Source: Telmatospirillum siberiense (GTDB lineage Bacteria; Pseudomonadota; Alphaproteobacteria; Rhodospirillales; Magnetospirillaceae). Taken from it: a stretch of DNA of 64,000 bases. The position numbers were made by a program, and so were the translations under genes. The stretch spans positions 186,001 to 250,000 of the forward strand of contig NZ_PIUM01000002.1 in the NCBI RefSeq assembly GCF_002845745.1, given 5' to 3'. The notes under the pieces were generated by a model. It was not told where the DNA came from, made no database searches, and was given only the letters and a program-made list of their open reading frames with translations. Within the stretch, counting starts at the first letter, position 1. The number at the start of each line of letters is the position of its first letter. Below are positions 25,625 to 33,665 of this stretch, one piece after another.

Positions 25625-27409
25625 GTGGGGGCAGTACGTCATTTGAAACGCAAGCAAACCAGGGTCCCGCCAGTCGTCGAGCAACCGGCTTTCGGGCGTC
25701 GTTTCCTGCAGCTTGCCAGTGGTTATTGGCGCAGCGAGAAAAGATGGTCGATCCGTCTGCTGACCATCTCTCTGGTCATTCTCACCATCGGTCAGGTTAC
25801 CGAACCGGTGCTGTTCAATCTGTGGAGCGAACGGCTGTTCGATGCCCTTGAGCAGCGTTCGATGGATCGCTTCCTGATGGTCGGTGCGATGATCGCCGGC
25901 ATCATTGTCTTCAACATCGGCGTTCAGATCCTGCATTTGCGGGTCAAGCGCCGCCTGCAGTTCGGCTGGCGGCGCTGGTTGTCCCAGCAGATTTTGGAAC
26001 AATGGCTGTCGCGCGGGCGGCATCATCAGTTGAGCTACTTTCCTGGCGATCACGACAATCCCGACGGACGGATCGCCGAAGACATCCGTATCACCACCGA
26101 ATATGCGATCGACCTCGGACATTCGCTGCTCTATTGCGCCATCCTGCTGTTCAGTTTCACCAACATTCTGTGGATGCTGTCCGGCAGACTCGACGTGACC
26201 CTGGGCGGAGTCAGCCTGAGCATTCCCGGCTATCTGCTTTATATCGCGATTCTCTACGCGGCCATCGGAACCACCATCGCCCTGCTGCTGGGCCGCCCCC
26301 TGGTCCGCGCGGTCAATCGCCGGCAGGGGCTGGAGGCCGATTACCGGTTCGGCCTCGTCAGGGTGCGCGAACATGCCCAGCCCATCGCGCTCCTGCATGC
26401 CGAGAAGGAGGAGCGCCGCCATCTGTTCTCGCTGTTGAAAGGCGTGCGCGCCGGCTGGTACGGACAGACCGGGGCGCTTTCCATCGTGACCTATTTCAGT
26501 GCCGGCTATTCGGTGCTCTGTGCCGCCTTTCCCCTGTTGATTTCGGCGCCTCGCTACATTTCCGGGGCGATTTCCCTGGGCGTGCTGATGCAAACGGCGC
26601 AGGCGTTCCAACAGACGGTGTCGGCGCTGTCCTGGCCGGTCGACAATCTGGGGCGGGCGGCCGAATGGAAGGCCTCGGTCGAACGCGTTCTCGGACTGAA
26701 GGACGCCCTGGCCAAGCTCGATCTCGATGTCGAACAGGGGGACCGCCGCATCCTGGTCGAACATTCGCAGGAGGGGAAGACCCTGCTGTTCGAGGATCTG
26801 GCCGTCGACGACGCCAACGCGCATCTGATGATCGAACCCTTCACGGCGGAGATCCTTCCCGGTGAAAGGGTTCTGATCGTCGGCGATCCGGCCGCGGCGG
26901 TGACCCTTTTCCGGGCGGTGGCGCGCGTCTGGCCATGGGGGCGCGGGCGCATCGCGTTGCCGGCCCATACCAGGGTCTATTTCATGCCGCAGCGGCCCTA
27001 TCTGCCATCCGGCCCGTTGCGTCACGCCCTGTGCTATCCGGACAGCGGCGAGTCCCTGCCCGACGAGAAGGCGGCCGCCGTCCTGGCCCAGGTGGGGTTG
27101 CCTTATCTGACCAAGCGTCTCTACGACAATGCGGCCTGGGAGGATATCCTGGCCCTGGCGGAACAGCAGCGCCTGGGGTTCGCCCGTCTGCTGATCCGGC
27201 GTCCCGACTGGATCTTCCTCGAAGACGCCACCGATGCCCTGGGCGCGGCGGGCGAACAGGACATGTTGCAGATGCTGGACCAGGAATTTCCGCAAGCGAC
27301 GTTCCTCACCATCGCCAGCCATGCCATCGTCGAGGGCCGTTTCGACCGCAAATTCGTTCTCGAACGCAATTCGGGCGGTGTCGTCGTCCACGAGGAGAAC
27401 GTGGTTTAG
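25625..27409 (+). CDS. SbmA/YddA-type ABC transporter with a degenerate, probably inactive ATPase domain
   Basis: A 594-aa protein: residues about 35-350 match the ABC_membrane_2 fold (RFLQLASGYWRSEKRW; WRRWLSQQILEQWLSRGRHHQ; NPDGRIAEDIR), as in SbmA/BacA and YddA. The C-terminal domain is an ABC ATPase by alignment but has lost its catalytic motifs: Walker A reads VGDPAAAVTLFRAV (no GK[ST]), the signature is LALAEQQRLGFAR where LSxGEQQR is expected, Walker B/catalytic Glu is FLEDAT where FLDEAT is expected. The Q-loop (FMPQRPYLP) and H-loop (IASHA) remain. Start is GTG with GGGGGAG upstream. It probably works like SbmA, without ATP, or in complex with another ATPase. Confidence 0.85.
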   Translation: MGAVRHLKRKQTRVPPVVEQPAFGRRFLQLASGYWRSEKRWSIRLLTISLVILTIGQVTEPVLFNLWSERLFDALEQRSMDRFLMVGAMIAGIIVFNIGVQILHLRVKRRLQFGWRRWLSQQILEQWLSRGRHHQLSYFPGDHDNPDGRIAEDIRITTEYAIDLGHSLLYCAILLFSFTNILWMLSGRLDVTLGGVSLSIPGYLLYIAILYAAIGTTIALLLGRPLVRAVNRRQGLEADYRFGLVRVREHAQPIALLHAEKEERRHLFSLLKGVRAGWYGQTGALSIVTYFSAGYSVLCAAFPLLISAPRYISGAISLGVLMQTAQAFQQTVSALSWPVDNLGRAAEWKASVERVLGLKDALAKLDLDVEQGDRRILVEHSQEGKTLLFEDLAVDDANAHLMIEPFTAEILPGERVLIVGDPAAAVTLFRAVARVWPWGRGRIALPAHTRVYFMPQRPYLPSGPLRHALCYPDSGESLPDEKAAAVLAQVGLPYLTKRLYDNAAWEDILALAEQQRLGFARLLIRRPDWIFLEDATDALGAAGEQDMLQMLDQEFPQATFLTIASHAIVEGRFDRKFVLERNSGGVVVHEENVV

Positions 27410-27429
27410 CCGGCGGCATCATCCGCCGG
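27410..27429. terminator. Bidirectional hairpin between convergent genes
   Basis: Perfect 7-bp stem CCGGCGG / CCGCCGG with loop CATCAT, starting directly after the ABC gene stop and 10 nt before the tetR stop. AATTTGATATT follows on the plus strand. Confidence 0.6.
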
Positions 27430-27438
27430 AATTTGATA

Positions 27439-28110
27439 TTACACGTTCCCGCGCGGGCGGACGCCATTCAGAAAAACCTTGATGCACCGCCTTATGTAAT
27501 CGCATTGCCGCCCGCCGCCGGGCCATTCGACGTCGTCCGGTTCCCTGTGGATGATGGCGCCGAGGATCATGTCCATCAGCATGTGGGCGCCGCATTCCGG
27601 ATCATCGATCTCGATGCGGCCCCGTTCACGTTGACGCTCCAGCCATTCGGCCAATTCGGCGCGTGACCTGTCTCTGCCGTGGCGGTTGAAGACATCCCTG
27701 ATTTCGGGAAACTGCGCCGCCTCGATCGTCACCGACCGGGCGAAGGCCATCCGCGCGCGGTCCATTTCCGGTTCGATGTCGCTCCTGAAAATTCGTTCCA
27801 GCGCGTCTTGGAGCGGCAGGTCGTCATAGTCGCCGGGCAGATCCAGCATGGTTTGCCGATGGCTGTCGACGACCGCGGTGAACAGCTCCAGCTTGCCGGA
27901 AAATAGCCGGTAGAGCGTCTGCTTGGAGACGCGGCAACCGGCCGCCACCTCGTCGGTCGTCGTCCGTCCGTATCCCTTTTTTACGAACAATTCCGCCGCT
28001 TTTCGCAAGATGAGCGATTTCTGCGCGTCGTCGGGCGTGACTTTCGGTCGTCCGCGCTTGCGGATGGGGGGCTGAGGCATGTTGCGGACCAATTCTGTTG
28101 ACGACGTCAT
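27439..28110 (-). CDS. TetR-family repressor
   Basis: A 223-aa regulator. The N-terminal helix-turn-helix is clear: LILRKAAELFVKKGYGRTTTDEVAAGCRVSKQTLYRLFSGKLELF (residues about 32-76), preceded by a basic arm KRGRPKV. The C-terminal domain resembles AefR-type ligand domains. It is divergent from the Bcr/CflA efflux gene and a perfect palindrome (28121-28134) lies 10 nt before its start, so it likely represses itself and the pump until a drug-like ligand binds. Confidence 0.9.
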   Translation of the reverse strand: MTSSTELVRNMPQPPIRKRGRPKVTPDDAQKSLILRKAAELFVKKGYGRTTTDEVAAGCRVSKQTLYRLFSGKLELFTAVVDSHRQTMLDLPGDYDDLPLQDALERIFRSDIEPEMDRARMAFARSVTIEAAQFPEIRDVFNRHGRDRSRAELAEWLERQRERGRIEIDDPECGAHMLMDMILGAIIHREPDDVEWPGGGRQCDYIRRCIKVFLNGVRPRGNV

Positions 28111-28120
28111 CTTGTTCGAA

Positions 28121-28134
28121 TATCAGTACTGATA
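28121..28134. promoter_or_regulatory. Palindromic operator TATCAGTACTGATA between tetR and the efflux gene
   Basis: A 14-nt perfect palindrome located 10 nt upstream of the tetR start and 86 nt upstream of the efflux gene start. Size and place fit a TetR dimer site. Confidence 0.6.
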
Positions 28135-28220
28135 AGTTCTGTAAATGGAGTTCTGGGGGCCGCTTCGTTCCGTCCGTGACGGAGACGTCGGTCTCTCAGC
28201 TGTCTTATAAGGAAAATCGG

Positions 28221-29429
28221 ATGACAATGAGCGAGCCGGCGGCCAGGCCGGACGTCAGTAGCACGCGCCTGACGATCGTTCTCGGCGCGCTGACGGCGTT
28301 TGCGCCGTTCTCGACGGATATGTATCTGGCAAGTTTTTCCAGCATCGCCGAAAGCCTGCACACCGGCCTGGGCGAAGTGCAATTCACGCTGTCCGTTTTC
28401 TTCTTCGGACTGGCCTTGGGACAGTTGTTCTATGGTCCGCTGATCGACCGGTTCGGCCGGCGAATTCCGCTGCTTGCCGGCATCGCGCTCTATATCGTGG
28501 CCTCCCTGCTCATCGTCGTCGCCCCCGACATCACCACCTTCACGGTCCTTCGTCTGCTGCAGGCCCTGGGCGGCTGCACCGGCATGATCATCAGCCGGGC
28601 CATCGTCCGCGACCTGTTCGACGAAAGGGGATCCGCGCGCATTCTGTCCTCCATGATGGTGGTGCAGGGGTTGGGACCGATCATCGCTCCCATTTGCGGC
28701 GGATATCTCCTGACCCTTGTCGATTGGCGAGGCGTATTCGTCTTTCTCGTGCTGTTCGGGGTCTGCTGTTTCCTGGCGGTGATGCGCCATATTCCCGAAA
28801 CACTGCCGGCGGGGCGACGGTATCGGACCAGTCTGCCCCGGCTTCTGATCGTCTTCTGCGAGCTGTTGAGCGACCGGCGTTTCATCGTGCCGACCGTGGC
28901 CGGTGGCTTCGGTCTTGCCACCCTTTTCGCGTTTATCAGCGGATCGCCCTTCGTTTTCATGGAGTTGCACGGAGCGAGCCGGCAACAATACGGTTGGCTG
29001 TTCGGCCTGTGCGCTTTCTGCATGGTCGCCGCCGCCCGACTGAGCGGAATGCTGCTGCGCCGGTTTCAGCCGCGCGCCGTGTTGTTCGCCGCGCTTGCTG
29101 CCGAGACGGCCTTCGCCATCGTCCTGGCGTCCTTAAGCCGGACGCCGTCATTGCCGGTCCTGATGATCCCCTTGTGTCTCTGCATGGCGACGATTCCGCT
29201 GATCGGCGCCACCTCCACCGCGGTCGCCATGAGCGCCTGCGGCAATCAGGCGGGCAGCGCCTCCTCCCTCGTTGGTGTGATGCAATTCGGCCTGGCCAGT
29301 CTCGCCAGCGCCCTGGTCGGTCTTTTCCACAACGGCACGGCCTTTCCGATGACCGTCGTCATTCTTGGCTGCAGTCTGGGCGGCTTCGCCCTTCTGGTCG
29401 TGGGACGGCGTGGGCGCCCCGTCCTATAG
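28221..29429 (+). CDS. Bcr/CflA-type MFS drug efflux carrier
   Basis: A 402-aa 12-helix drug/proton antiporter. FAPFSTDMYLASFSSIAESL is the N-terminal Bcr/CflA signature, GQLFYGPLIDRFGRRIPLL is the MFS motif A, and RLLQALGGCTGMIISRAIVRDLFD is the drug-antiporter helix 4-5 motif. The start ATG at 28221 has AAGGA 8 nt upstream. It is divergent from tetR and its last 6 nt overlap the end of the convergent GH1 gene. Confidence 0.92.
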   Translation: MTMSEPAARPDVSSTRLTIVLGALTAFAPFSTDMYLASFSSIAESLHTGLGEVQFTLSVFFFGLALGQLFYGPLIDRFGRRIPLLAGIALYIVASLLIVVAPDITTFTVLRLLQALGGCTGMIISRAIVRDLFDERGSARILSSMMVVQGLGPIIAPICGGYLLTLVDWRGVFVFLVLFGVCCFLAVMRHIPETLPAGRRYRTSLPRLLIVFCELLSDRRFIVPTVAGGFGLATLFAFISGSPFVFMELHGASRQQYGWLFGLCAFCMVAAARLSGMLLRRFQPRAVLFAALAAETAFAIVLASLSRTPSLPVLMIPLCLCMATIPLIGATSTAVAMSACGNQAGSASSLVGVMQFGLASLASALVGLFHNGTAFPMTVVILGCSLGGFALLVVGRRGRPVL

Positions 29430-30788
29430 CGTTCCCTTGATCAGATCGCGGTACCAGCGGGCGGATGCCTTCAGGATGCGTTCCTGGGTGGCGTAATCGA
29501 CGAAAATGATGCCGAAGCGGTCGCCGTAACCGGCGCCCCATTCGAAATTGTCGAGCAGCGACCAGACGAAATAGCCGCGCACATCGGCGCCGCTTTCCCT
29601 TGCCCGCTGCATGGCGGCGACCTGGCCGGCCAGATAGGCGACGCGGTCCTGGTCATCCAGCTCGTCTTTTTCGTTGGGGGCCTCCCGCGACTGGGTGCCA
29701 TAGCCGCTTTCCGTCACATAGACCGGCAGCCGGTAGCGACTGGTGAGACCTCTCAACGTGTCTTCGAAGGCGGAAGGATCGATCGGCCAGCCGACGCCGG
29801 TTTTCGGCAAGGCGTCGGGCAGCGCCCCGAAAACGAAGCCCCACAGCATGTTGGGCTCGGCCTTGCCATACATCGGGGCGTAATGGTTGAGGCCGAACCA
29901 GTCGATCGGCCGGCAGATGCGGGCCATGTCGCCGGCCTGCACATAGGGTTCGATCGCCCGGGCGATCTGCGGCGGGTAATGGCCGAGAATCTGCGGATCG
30001 GGGAAGGCCAGATTCCAGTGCTCGTTGAAAAGTTCGGTGGCGGCGACGTCTTCCGGTGCGTTGGAGGACGGGCGGCAGGGTTGCACGCTGTGGATGGCGC
30101 CGATCGACGCCTCCGGCACATGGGCGCGCAGCACGTCGACGGCGGCGCCATGGGCCAGATTGACGTGATGGATGGTCTTCAGATGGGCGCCCCGGTCGCT
30201 GATGCTGGGGGCTCCCCAGCCGAAAGCGTAGCCGAACAGGGTGAACACCGAGAATTCGTTGAAGGTGGCCCAATGCTTGACCCTGTCGCCGTAACGCCTG
30301 GCCGCCAGCACCGCATAGTCGGCGAACCAGCCGGCGCTGTCGCGGTTGGTCCATCCGCCCAGATCGTCGAGCCCCTGCGGCAGGTCCCAGTGATAGAGGG
30401 TCGCCCAGGGGGTGATGCCGGCTTCCAGCAGGGCATCGATCAGCCGGTCGTAGAAATCCAGGCCCTTCTGATTGACCGGCCCCTTGCCGGTGGGCAGCAG
30501 GCGGGGCCAGGACAACGAGAAACGATAGGCGTCGAGACCCAGTTCACCCATTAGCCGGACGTCTTCGGGATAGCGATGGTAATGGTCGCAAGCCACGTCG
30601 CCGTTGTGGCCGTGGTTCACCCGGTCCTTCATCTTGCAGAAGCTGTCCCAGATGCTGGGGCCACGGCCATCCTCCGTGGCCGCTCCCTCGATCTGATAGG
30701 CCGAGGTGGAGGCTCCCCACAGGAAGTCGGGGGGAAAGCGGAAGGATGCGGACGCCGTCCGGGATGATGTCTTGGCAAGCCTGGTCAT
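29424..30788 (-). CDS. GH1 beta-glucosidase B
   Basis: A 454-aa cytoplasmic GH1 enzyme (FPPDFLWGASTSAYQIEGA; WSLLDNFEWGAGYGDRFG). The acid/base site reads ATFNEFSVF, so the usual NEP is NEF, and the nucleophile block is YVTESGYG where most enzymes have TENG; both glutamates remain. Residues 86-188 are identical to residues 83-185 of GH1 C (30904-32262), and at DNA level that 309-nt block differs at only three or four sites, while flanks are clearly diverged. It is divergent from GH1 C across a 12-bp dyad. Confidence 0.94.
   Translation of the reverse strand: MTRLAKTSSRTASASFRFPPDFLWGASTSAYQIEGAATEDGRGPSIWDSFCKMKDRVNHGHNGDVACDHYHRYPEDVRLMGELGLDAYRFSLSWPRLLPTGKGPVNQKGLDFYDRLIDALLEAGITPWATLYHWDLPQGLDDLGGWTNRDSAGWFADYAVLAARRYGDRVKHWATFNEFSVFTLFGYAFGWGAPSISDRGAHLKTIHHVNLAHGAAVDVLRAHVPEASIGAIHSVQPCRPSSNAPEDVAATELFNEHWNLAFPDPQILGHYPPQIARAIEPYVQAGDMARICRPIDWFGLNHYAPMYGKAEPNMLWGFVFGALPDALPKTGVGWPIDPSAFEDTLRGLTSRYRLPVYVTESGYGTQSREAPNEKDELDDQDRVAYLAGQVAAMQRARESGADVRGYFVWSLLDNFEWGAGYGDRFGIIFVDYATQERILKASARWYRDLIKGTL
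30225..30533 (-). repeat. Near-identical GH1 patch, inverted copy 1
   Basis: A 309-nt block inside GH1 B, in inverted orientation to 31150-31458. I count three or four differences, all at third codon positions. Further shared patches follow downstream in both genes (the IHHVNLAHGAAVDVLRAHV and NLAFPDPQILGHYPPQIARA regions). Confidence 0.85.
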
Positions 30789-30810
30789 GGCGTCTCCTCC
30801 GCTTAAGGCA

Positions 30811-30847
30811 TTGGCAAATTATGCGCTTTTCACGGATAATTTGCCAA
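30811..30847. promoter_or_regulatory. Long dyad operator between the divergent GH1 genes
   Basis: TTGGCAAATTAT (30811-30822) and its perfect reverse complement ATAATTTGCCAA (30836-30847) are separated by 13 nt, inside the 115-nt gap between the two GH1 start codons. It should bind a dimeric or tetrameric regulator acting on both genes; no regulator gene is adjacent. Confidence 0.7.
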
Positions 30848-30903
30848 AGAACGTGTGGTTATCGCGGTCGGCCATGAATGCCGCCGCTTTGAGGGAGTGA
30901 GCC

Positions 30904-32262
30904 ATGGCCAAGCAACCCCGGACGATTTCCGTCGGACAGCAGGGGCTGCCGCCCGGCTTTCTGTGGGGGGTCTCCACCTCGGCCTATCAGATCGAGGGCG
31001 CCGTCGCCGAGGACGGGCGCGGCCCCAGCATCTGGGATACCCGCTGCAAAATGAAGGGTGGCGTCGGCGACGGCAGCACCGGCGATGTCTCCTGCGACCA
31101 CTACCACCGCTGGCCGGAAGACATCCGGCTGATGCAGGATATCGGTGTCGATGCCTATCGTTTCTCGTTGTCCTGGCCTCGCCTGCTGCCCACCGGCAAG
31201 GGGCCGGTCAATCAGAAGGGCCTGGATTTCTACGACCGGCTGATCGATGCCCTGCTGGAAGCCGGCATCACTCCCTGGGCGACCCTCTATCACTGGGACC
31301 TGCCGCAGGGGCTCGACGATCTGGGCGGATGGACCAACCGCGACAGCGCCGGCTGGTTCGCCGACTATGCGGTGCTGGCGGCCAGGCGTTACGGCGACAG
31401 GGTCAAGCATTGGGCCACCTTCAACGAATTCTCGGTGTTCACCCTGTTCGGCTACGCCATCGACTGGGCGGCGCCGGGCGTCACCGACCGCATCGCCCAT
31501 CTGAAGGCCATCCACCACGTCAATCTGGCCCATGGCGCCGCCGTCGACGTGCTGCGCGCCCATGTTCCGGAGGCGTCGATCGGCGCCATTCATAACCGCC
31601 AGCAGGTGTTGCCGGAGGGCGGAAAACCTGAAAACCAGGCGGCGGCCAGCCTGCTCGACGAGCATTGGAACCTGGCCTTCCCCGATCCGCAGATCCTCGG
31701 CCATTACCCGCCGCAGATCGCCCGGGCGATCGAACCCTATGTGCAGGCCGGCGACATGGCCCGCATCTGCCGGCCGACCGACTGGTTCGGCCTCAATCAC
31801 TATGGTCCCATCTTCGCCAGGAACGATCCCGGCAAGACCTGGGGATTCGGCTGGGGCGACGCGCCGGCCGGCTCGCCCGACCATGGGATCGGCTGGCCGA
31901 TTTTCCCCGAGATGTTCCGCGACGAACTGATCGAACTGACCAGGCGTTACCGGCTGCCGGTCTATATCACCGAAAACGGCTGCGGCGGCGACCGGGACAA
32001 ACCCGATGCGCAAGGCCGGGTGATCGATGAACACCGCATCAAATATCTGGAGCTCTATCATCAGGCGATGCGGGACGCCTTGGCCGGCGGCGCCGATGTG
32101 CGGGGCTATTTCGTCTGGTCCTTGCTCGACAATTTTGAATGGGGGGCCGGCTATGGTCAGCGTTTCGGACTGATCTACGTCGATTTCCCGACGCAAAAGC
32201 GCATTCCCAAGGCATCCGCCCGTTGGTATGCCGAATTGATTCGGCGGATGAAAAGCGCCTGA
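30904..32262 (+). CDS. GH1 beta-glucosidase C
   Basis: A 452-aa cytoplasmic GH1 enzyme with LPPGFLWGVSTSAYQIEGA, acid/base ATFNEFSVF (NEF variant, shared with GH1 B), nucleophile in VYITENGCGG and C-terminal YFVWSLLDNFEWGAGYGQRFG. It shares near-identical patches with GH1 B, listed under repeats, but the region around residues 255-330 differs, including the loop that shapes the aglycone site. The ATG at 30904 follows GGGAG. The two enzymes probably handle related beta-glucosides under common control. Confidence 0.95.
   Translation: MAKQPRTISVGQQGLPPGFLWGVSTSAYQIEGAVAEDGRGPSIWDTRCKMKGGVGDGSTGDVSCDHYHRWPEDIRLMQDIGVDAYRFSLSWPRLLPTGKGPVNQKGLDFYDRLIDALLEAGITPWATLYHWDLPQGLDDLGGWTNRDSAGWFADYAVLAARRYGDRVKHWATFNEFSVFTLFGYAIDWAAPGVTDRIAHLKAIHHVNLAHGAAVDVLRAHVPEASIGAIHNRQQVLPEGGKPENQAAASLLDEHWNLAFPDPQILGHYPPQIARAIEPYVQAGDMARICRPTDWFGLNHYGPIFARNDPGKTWGFGWGDAPAGSPDHGIGWPIFPEMFRDELIELTRRYRLPVYITENGCGGDRDKPDAQGRVIDEHRIKYLELYHQAMRDALAGGADVRGYFVWSLLDNFEWGAGYGQRFGLIYVDFPTQKRIPKASARWYAELIRRMKSA
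31150..31458 (+). repeat. Near-identical GH1 patch, inverted copy 2
   Basis: Partner of 30225-30533. The arms are about 620 nt apart, so they form a long inverted repeat around the shared promoter region. Confidence 0.85.
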
Positions 32263-32323
32263 TTCCGAACGGTTTGGTGTTATTCTCTGGTTCTCCAAAC
32301 CAGACCTGACGGGAGAACAGATC

Positions 32324-32581
32324 ATGGGTGCGAACGACTGGAAAACCGTTTCAACCGACCAATATGCGGCCGATGGCGTGACCAGCGTCGAGCGTGCCGA
32401 GTTCGGCCGCTCCGTCGTCGACATCTTTCCCTGCACGGTCAACAAGGGAAAATGGAAGTATGTGATCGACGGCAAAGTCTGGGGCTGGGCCGACGACCGC
32501 GACGCGGCGATGCGCGAAGGCGAAATCAGCGGCTGGGATTCCGAGGAAAACAATCTGTACGGCCGGCATCTGCGCCCCTGA
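32324..32581 (+). CDS. Small conserved-looking protein of unknown function
   Basis: An 85-aa protein I do not recognise. It has no signal peptide or membrane helix and contains an aromatic-rich core (GKWKYVIDGKVWGWADDRDAAMREGE) that looks like a small beta-alpha unit. GGGAGAACAG precedes the ATG. It lies 61 nt after GH1 C on the same strand; an imperfect GGTTTGG / CCAAACC hairpin in the gap may end the GH1 transcript. Confidence 0.7.
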   Translation: MGANDWKTVSTDQYAADGVTSVERAEFGRSVVDIFPCTVNKGKWKYVIDGKVWGWADDRDAAMREGEISGWDSEENNLYGRHLRP

Positions 32582-32882
32582 TGGTCGGTATCCGTCCATA
32601 GTGACGGTGGATCCATTCCTTTGAGATTCCTCGAATGACACGGTGACATGCTGCCGGCGTGACCAACACATCGGCAGGACGGGAAAGGCGCCGCCATTCC
32701 TCGCCGGCTCCCGGATTCAGACATCTCAAGTCTCGTCGTTTTATCAGAGCGTTTATCGCCCTTATCCTCCGAAGGAGTGTTGCTCCCACGGGGCGGCGTT
32801 GACGTTTTTGCGCCGGCTTGCTATCGTTCTATCAGAAAGATCAATGTTCTGTCTGACAGAACGATAGATGATGGAGCCACCC
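32582..32882. other. Intergenic region with the iclR promoter
   Basis: No coding region is supportable in this 301-nt gap. Its right end holds the nested inverted repeats listed at 32821-32867; the rest shows nothing I can name. Confidence 0.6.
32821..32867. promoter_or_regulatory. Nested inverted repeats upstream of the iclR-galBC cluster
   Basis: An outer pair CTATCGTTCT (32821-32830) / AGAACGATAG (32858-32867) and an inner perfect pair GTTCTGTC-T-GACAGAAC (32846-32862) lie just before the IclR start. GTTCT/AGAAC half-sites occur in both, as expected for an autoregulated IclR operator. Confidence 0.65.
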
Positions 32883-33635
32883 ATGACGCGATCGCGAGGG
32901 GTTGTGCAGATGCCAAAGGACAGCGAGCCGAGCGGGGTGGATGTCCTCGATCGCGCTTTCGCCATCCTCTTCGCGTTCCGTTCCGACGATGCGGGTTTGA
33001 GCCTGGCGGAGTTGTCGGAGCGAACCGGCCTTTACAAAAGTACCCTGTTGCGCCTCGCCGGCGCGCTGATTCATCACAAGTTCCTGAGCCGCCTCGATGA
33101 CGGTCGCTATCGTCTGGGGCCGGCGTCCTTCGTGCTGGGGTGCCATTACCAGGCGGGGCTGCGACTGGGCGACGTGCTCCTGCCCCTGATGCGGGAACTG
33201 AACCGCGAGTTCGGCGAAGCCGTGTCCTTCCATATTCGCGAGGGGGACCGGCGTATCTGCCTTCATCGGATCGATTCCACTTTCTCGATCCGGGCGCAAG
33301 TCCGGGAAGGGGACGTGCAAGGTCTGGAACTGGGGGCGGGCGGGCGTGTGCTCCTGGCGTTCTCTGGCGCGGAGGGGGAACCCTATGAAAGCGTCCGCCG
33401 GTCCCATTCCTACATGTCCTTCGGCGAGCGGGATCCGGAAACCGCCGGTATTTCGGTACCCGTCTTCGGCATTGGGCAGCGGCTGCAGGGCGCGCTGGGA
33501 ATAGTCGGGCCGACCTCCCGCGTCGATCGCCCCTTCATGGAGCGGGTTCGCGGCCGCTTGCTCGCCGTTGCCGCCGAGGCGACGGAGGCCCTTGGCGGCA
33601 ATTCGGCATCCCTGCGGCACGCGGCTGCGCTCTAA
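32883..33635 (+). CDS. IclR-family regulator, probably of the galBC genes
   Basis: A 250-aa regulator. Residues about 15-75 are the winged helix (VDVLDRAFAILFAFRSDDAGLSLAELSERTGLYKSTLLRLAGAL); the remainder is the IclR effector domain (SFHIREGDRRICLHRIDS; LELGAGGRVLLAFSG; RDPETAGISVPVFG). The start is placed at the ATG at 32883; another ATG at 32868 would overlap the operator. It precedes galB by 30 nt and likely senses an aromatic-acid breakdown product. Confidence 0.9.
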   Translation: MTRSRGVVQMPKDSEPSGVDVLDRAFAILFAFRSDDAGLSLAELSERTGLYKSTLLRLAGALIHHKFLSRLDDGRYRLGPASFVLGCHYQAGLRLGDVLLPLMRELNREFGEAVSFHIREGDRRICLHRIDSTFSIRAQVREGDVQGLELGAGGRVLLAFSGAEGEPYESVRRSHSYMSFGERDPETAGISVPVFGIGQRLQGALGIVGPTSRVDRPFMERVRGRLLAVAAEATEALGGNSASLRHAAAL

Positions 33636-33665
33636 GCGATCCACCGGCAAGAGGAACATTCCACC

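Noticed and set aside
25526-27391. 621-codon reverse-strand frame opposite the ABC-like gene
   Set aside because: Shadow of the plus-strand gene: low-complexity Q/R/G-rich translation with no recognisable motif.
25625-27409. Idea that the degenerate ABC gene is a pseudogene
   Set aside because: The frame is intact over 594 codons, has a good ribosome site and retains conserved Q- and H-loops and the membrane domain, so selection for a protein is more likely.
30859-32724. Another 621-codon reverse-strand frame opposite GH1 C
   Set aside because: Antisense to a well-supported GH1 gene; composition is typical of a shadow frame.
32868-32882. Earlier ATG (32868) as the iclR start
   Set aside because: It directly follows the nested operator repeats and has no ribosome site; homology begins well after 32883.
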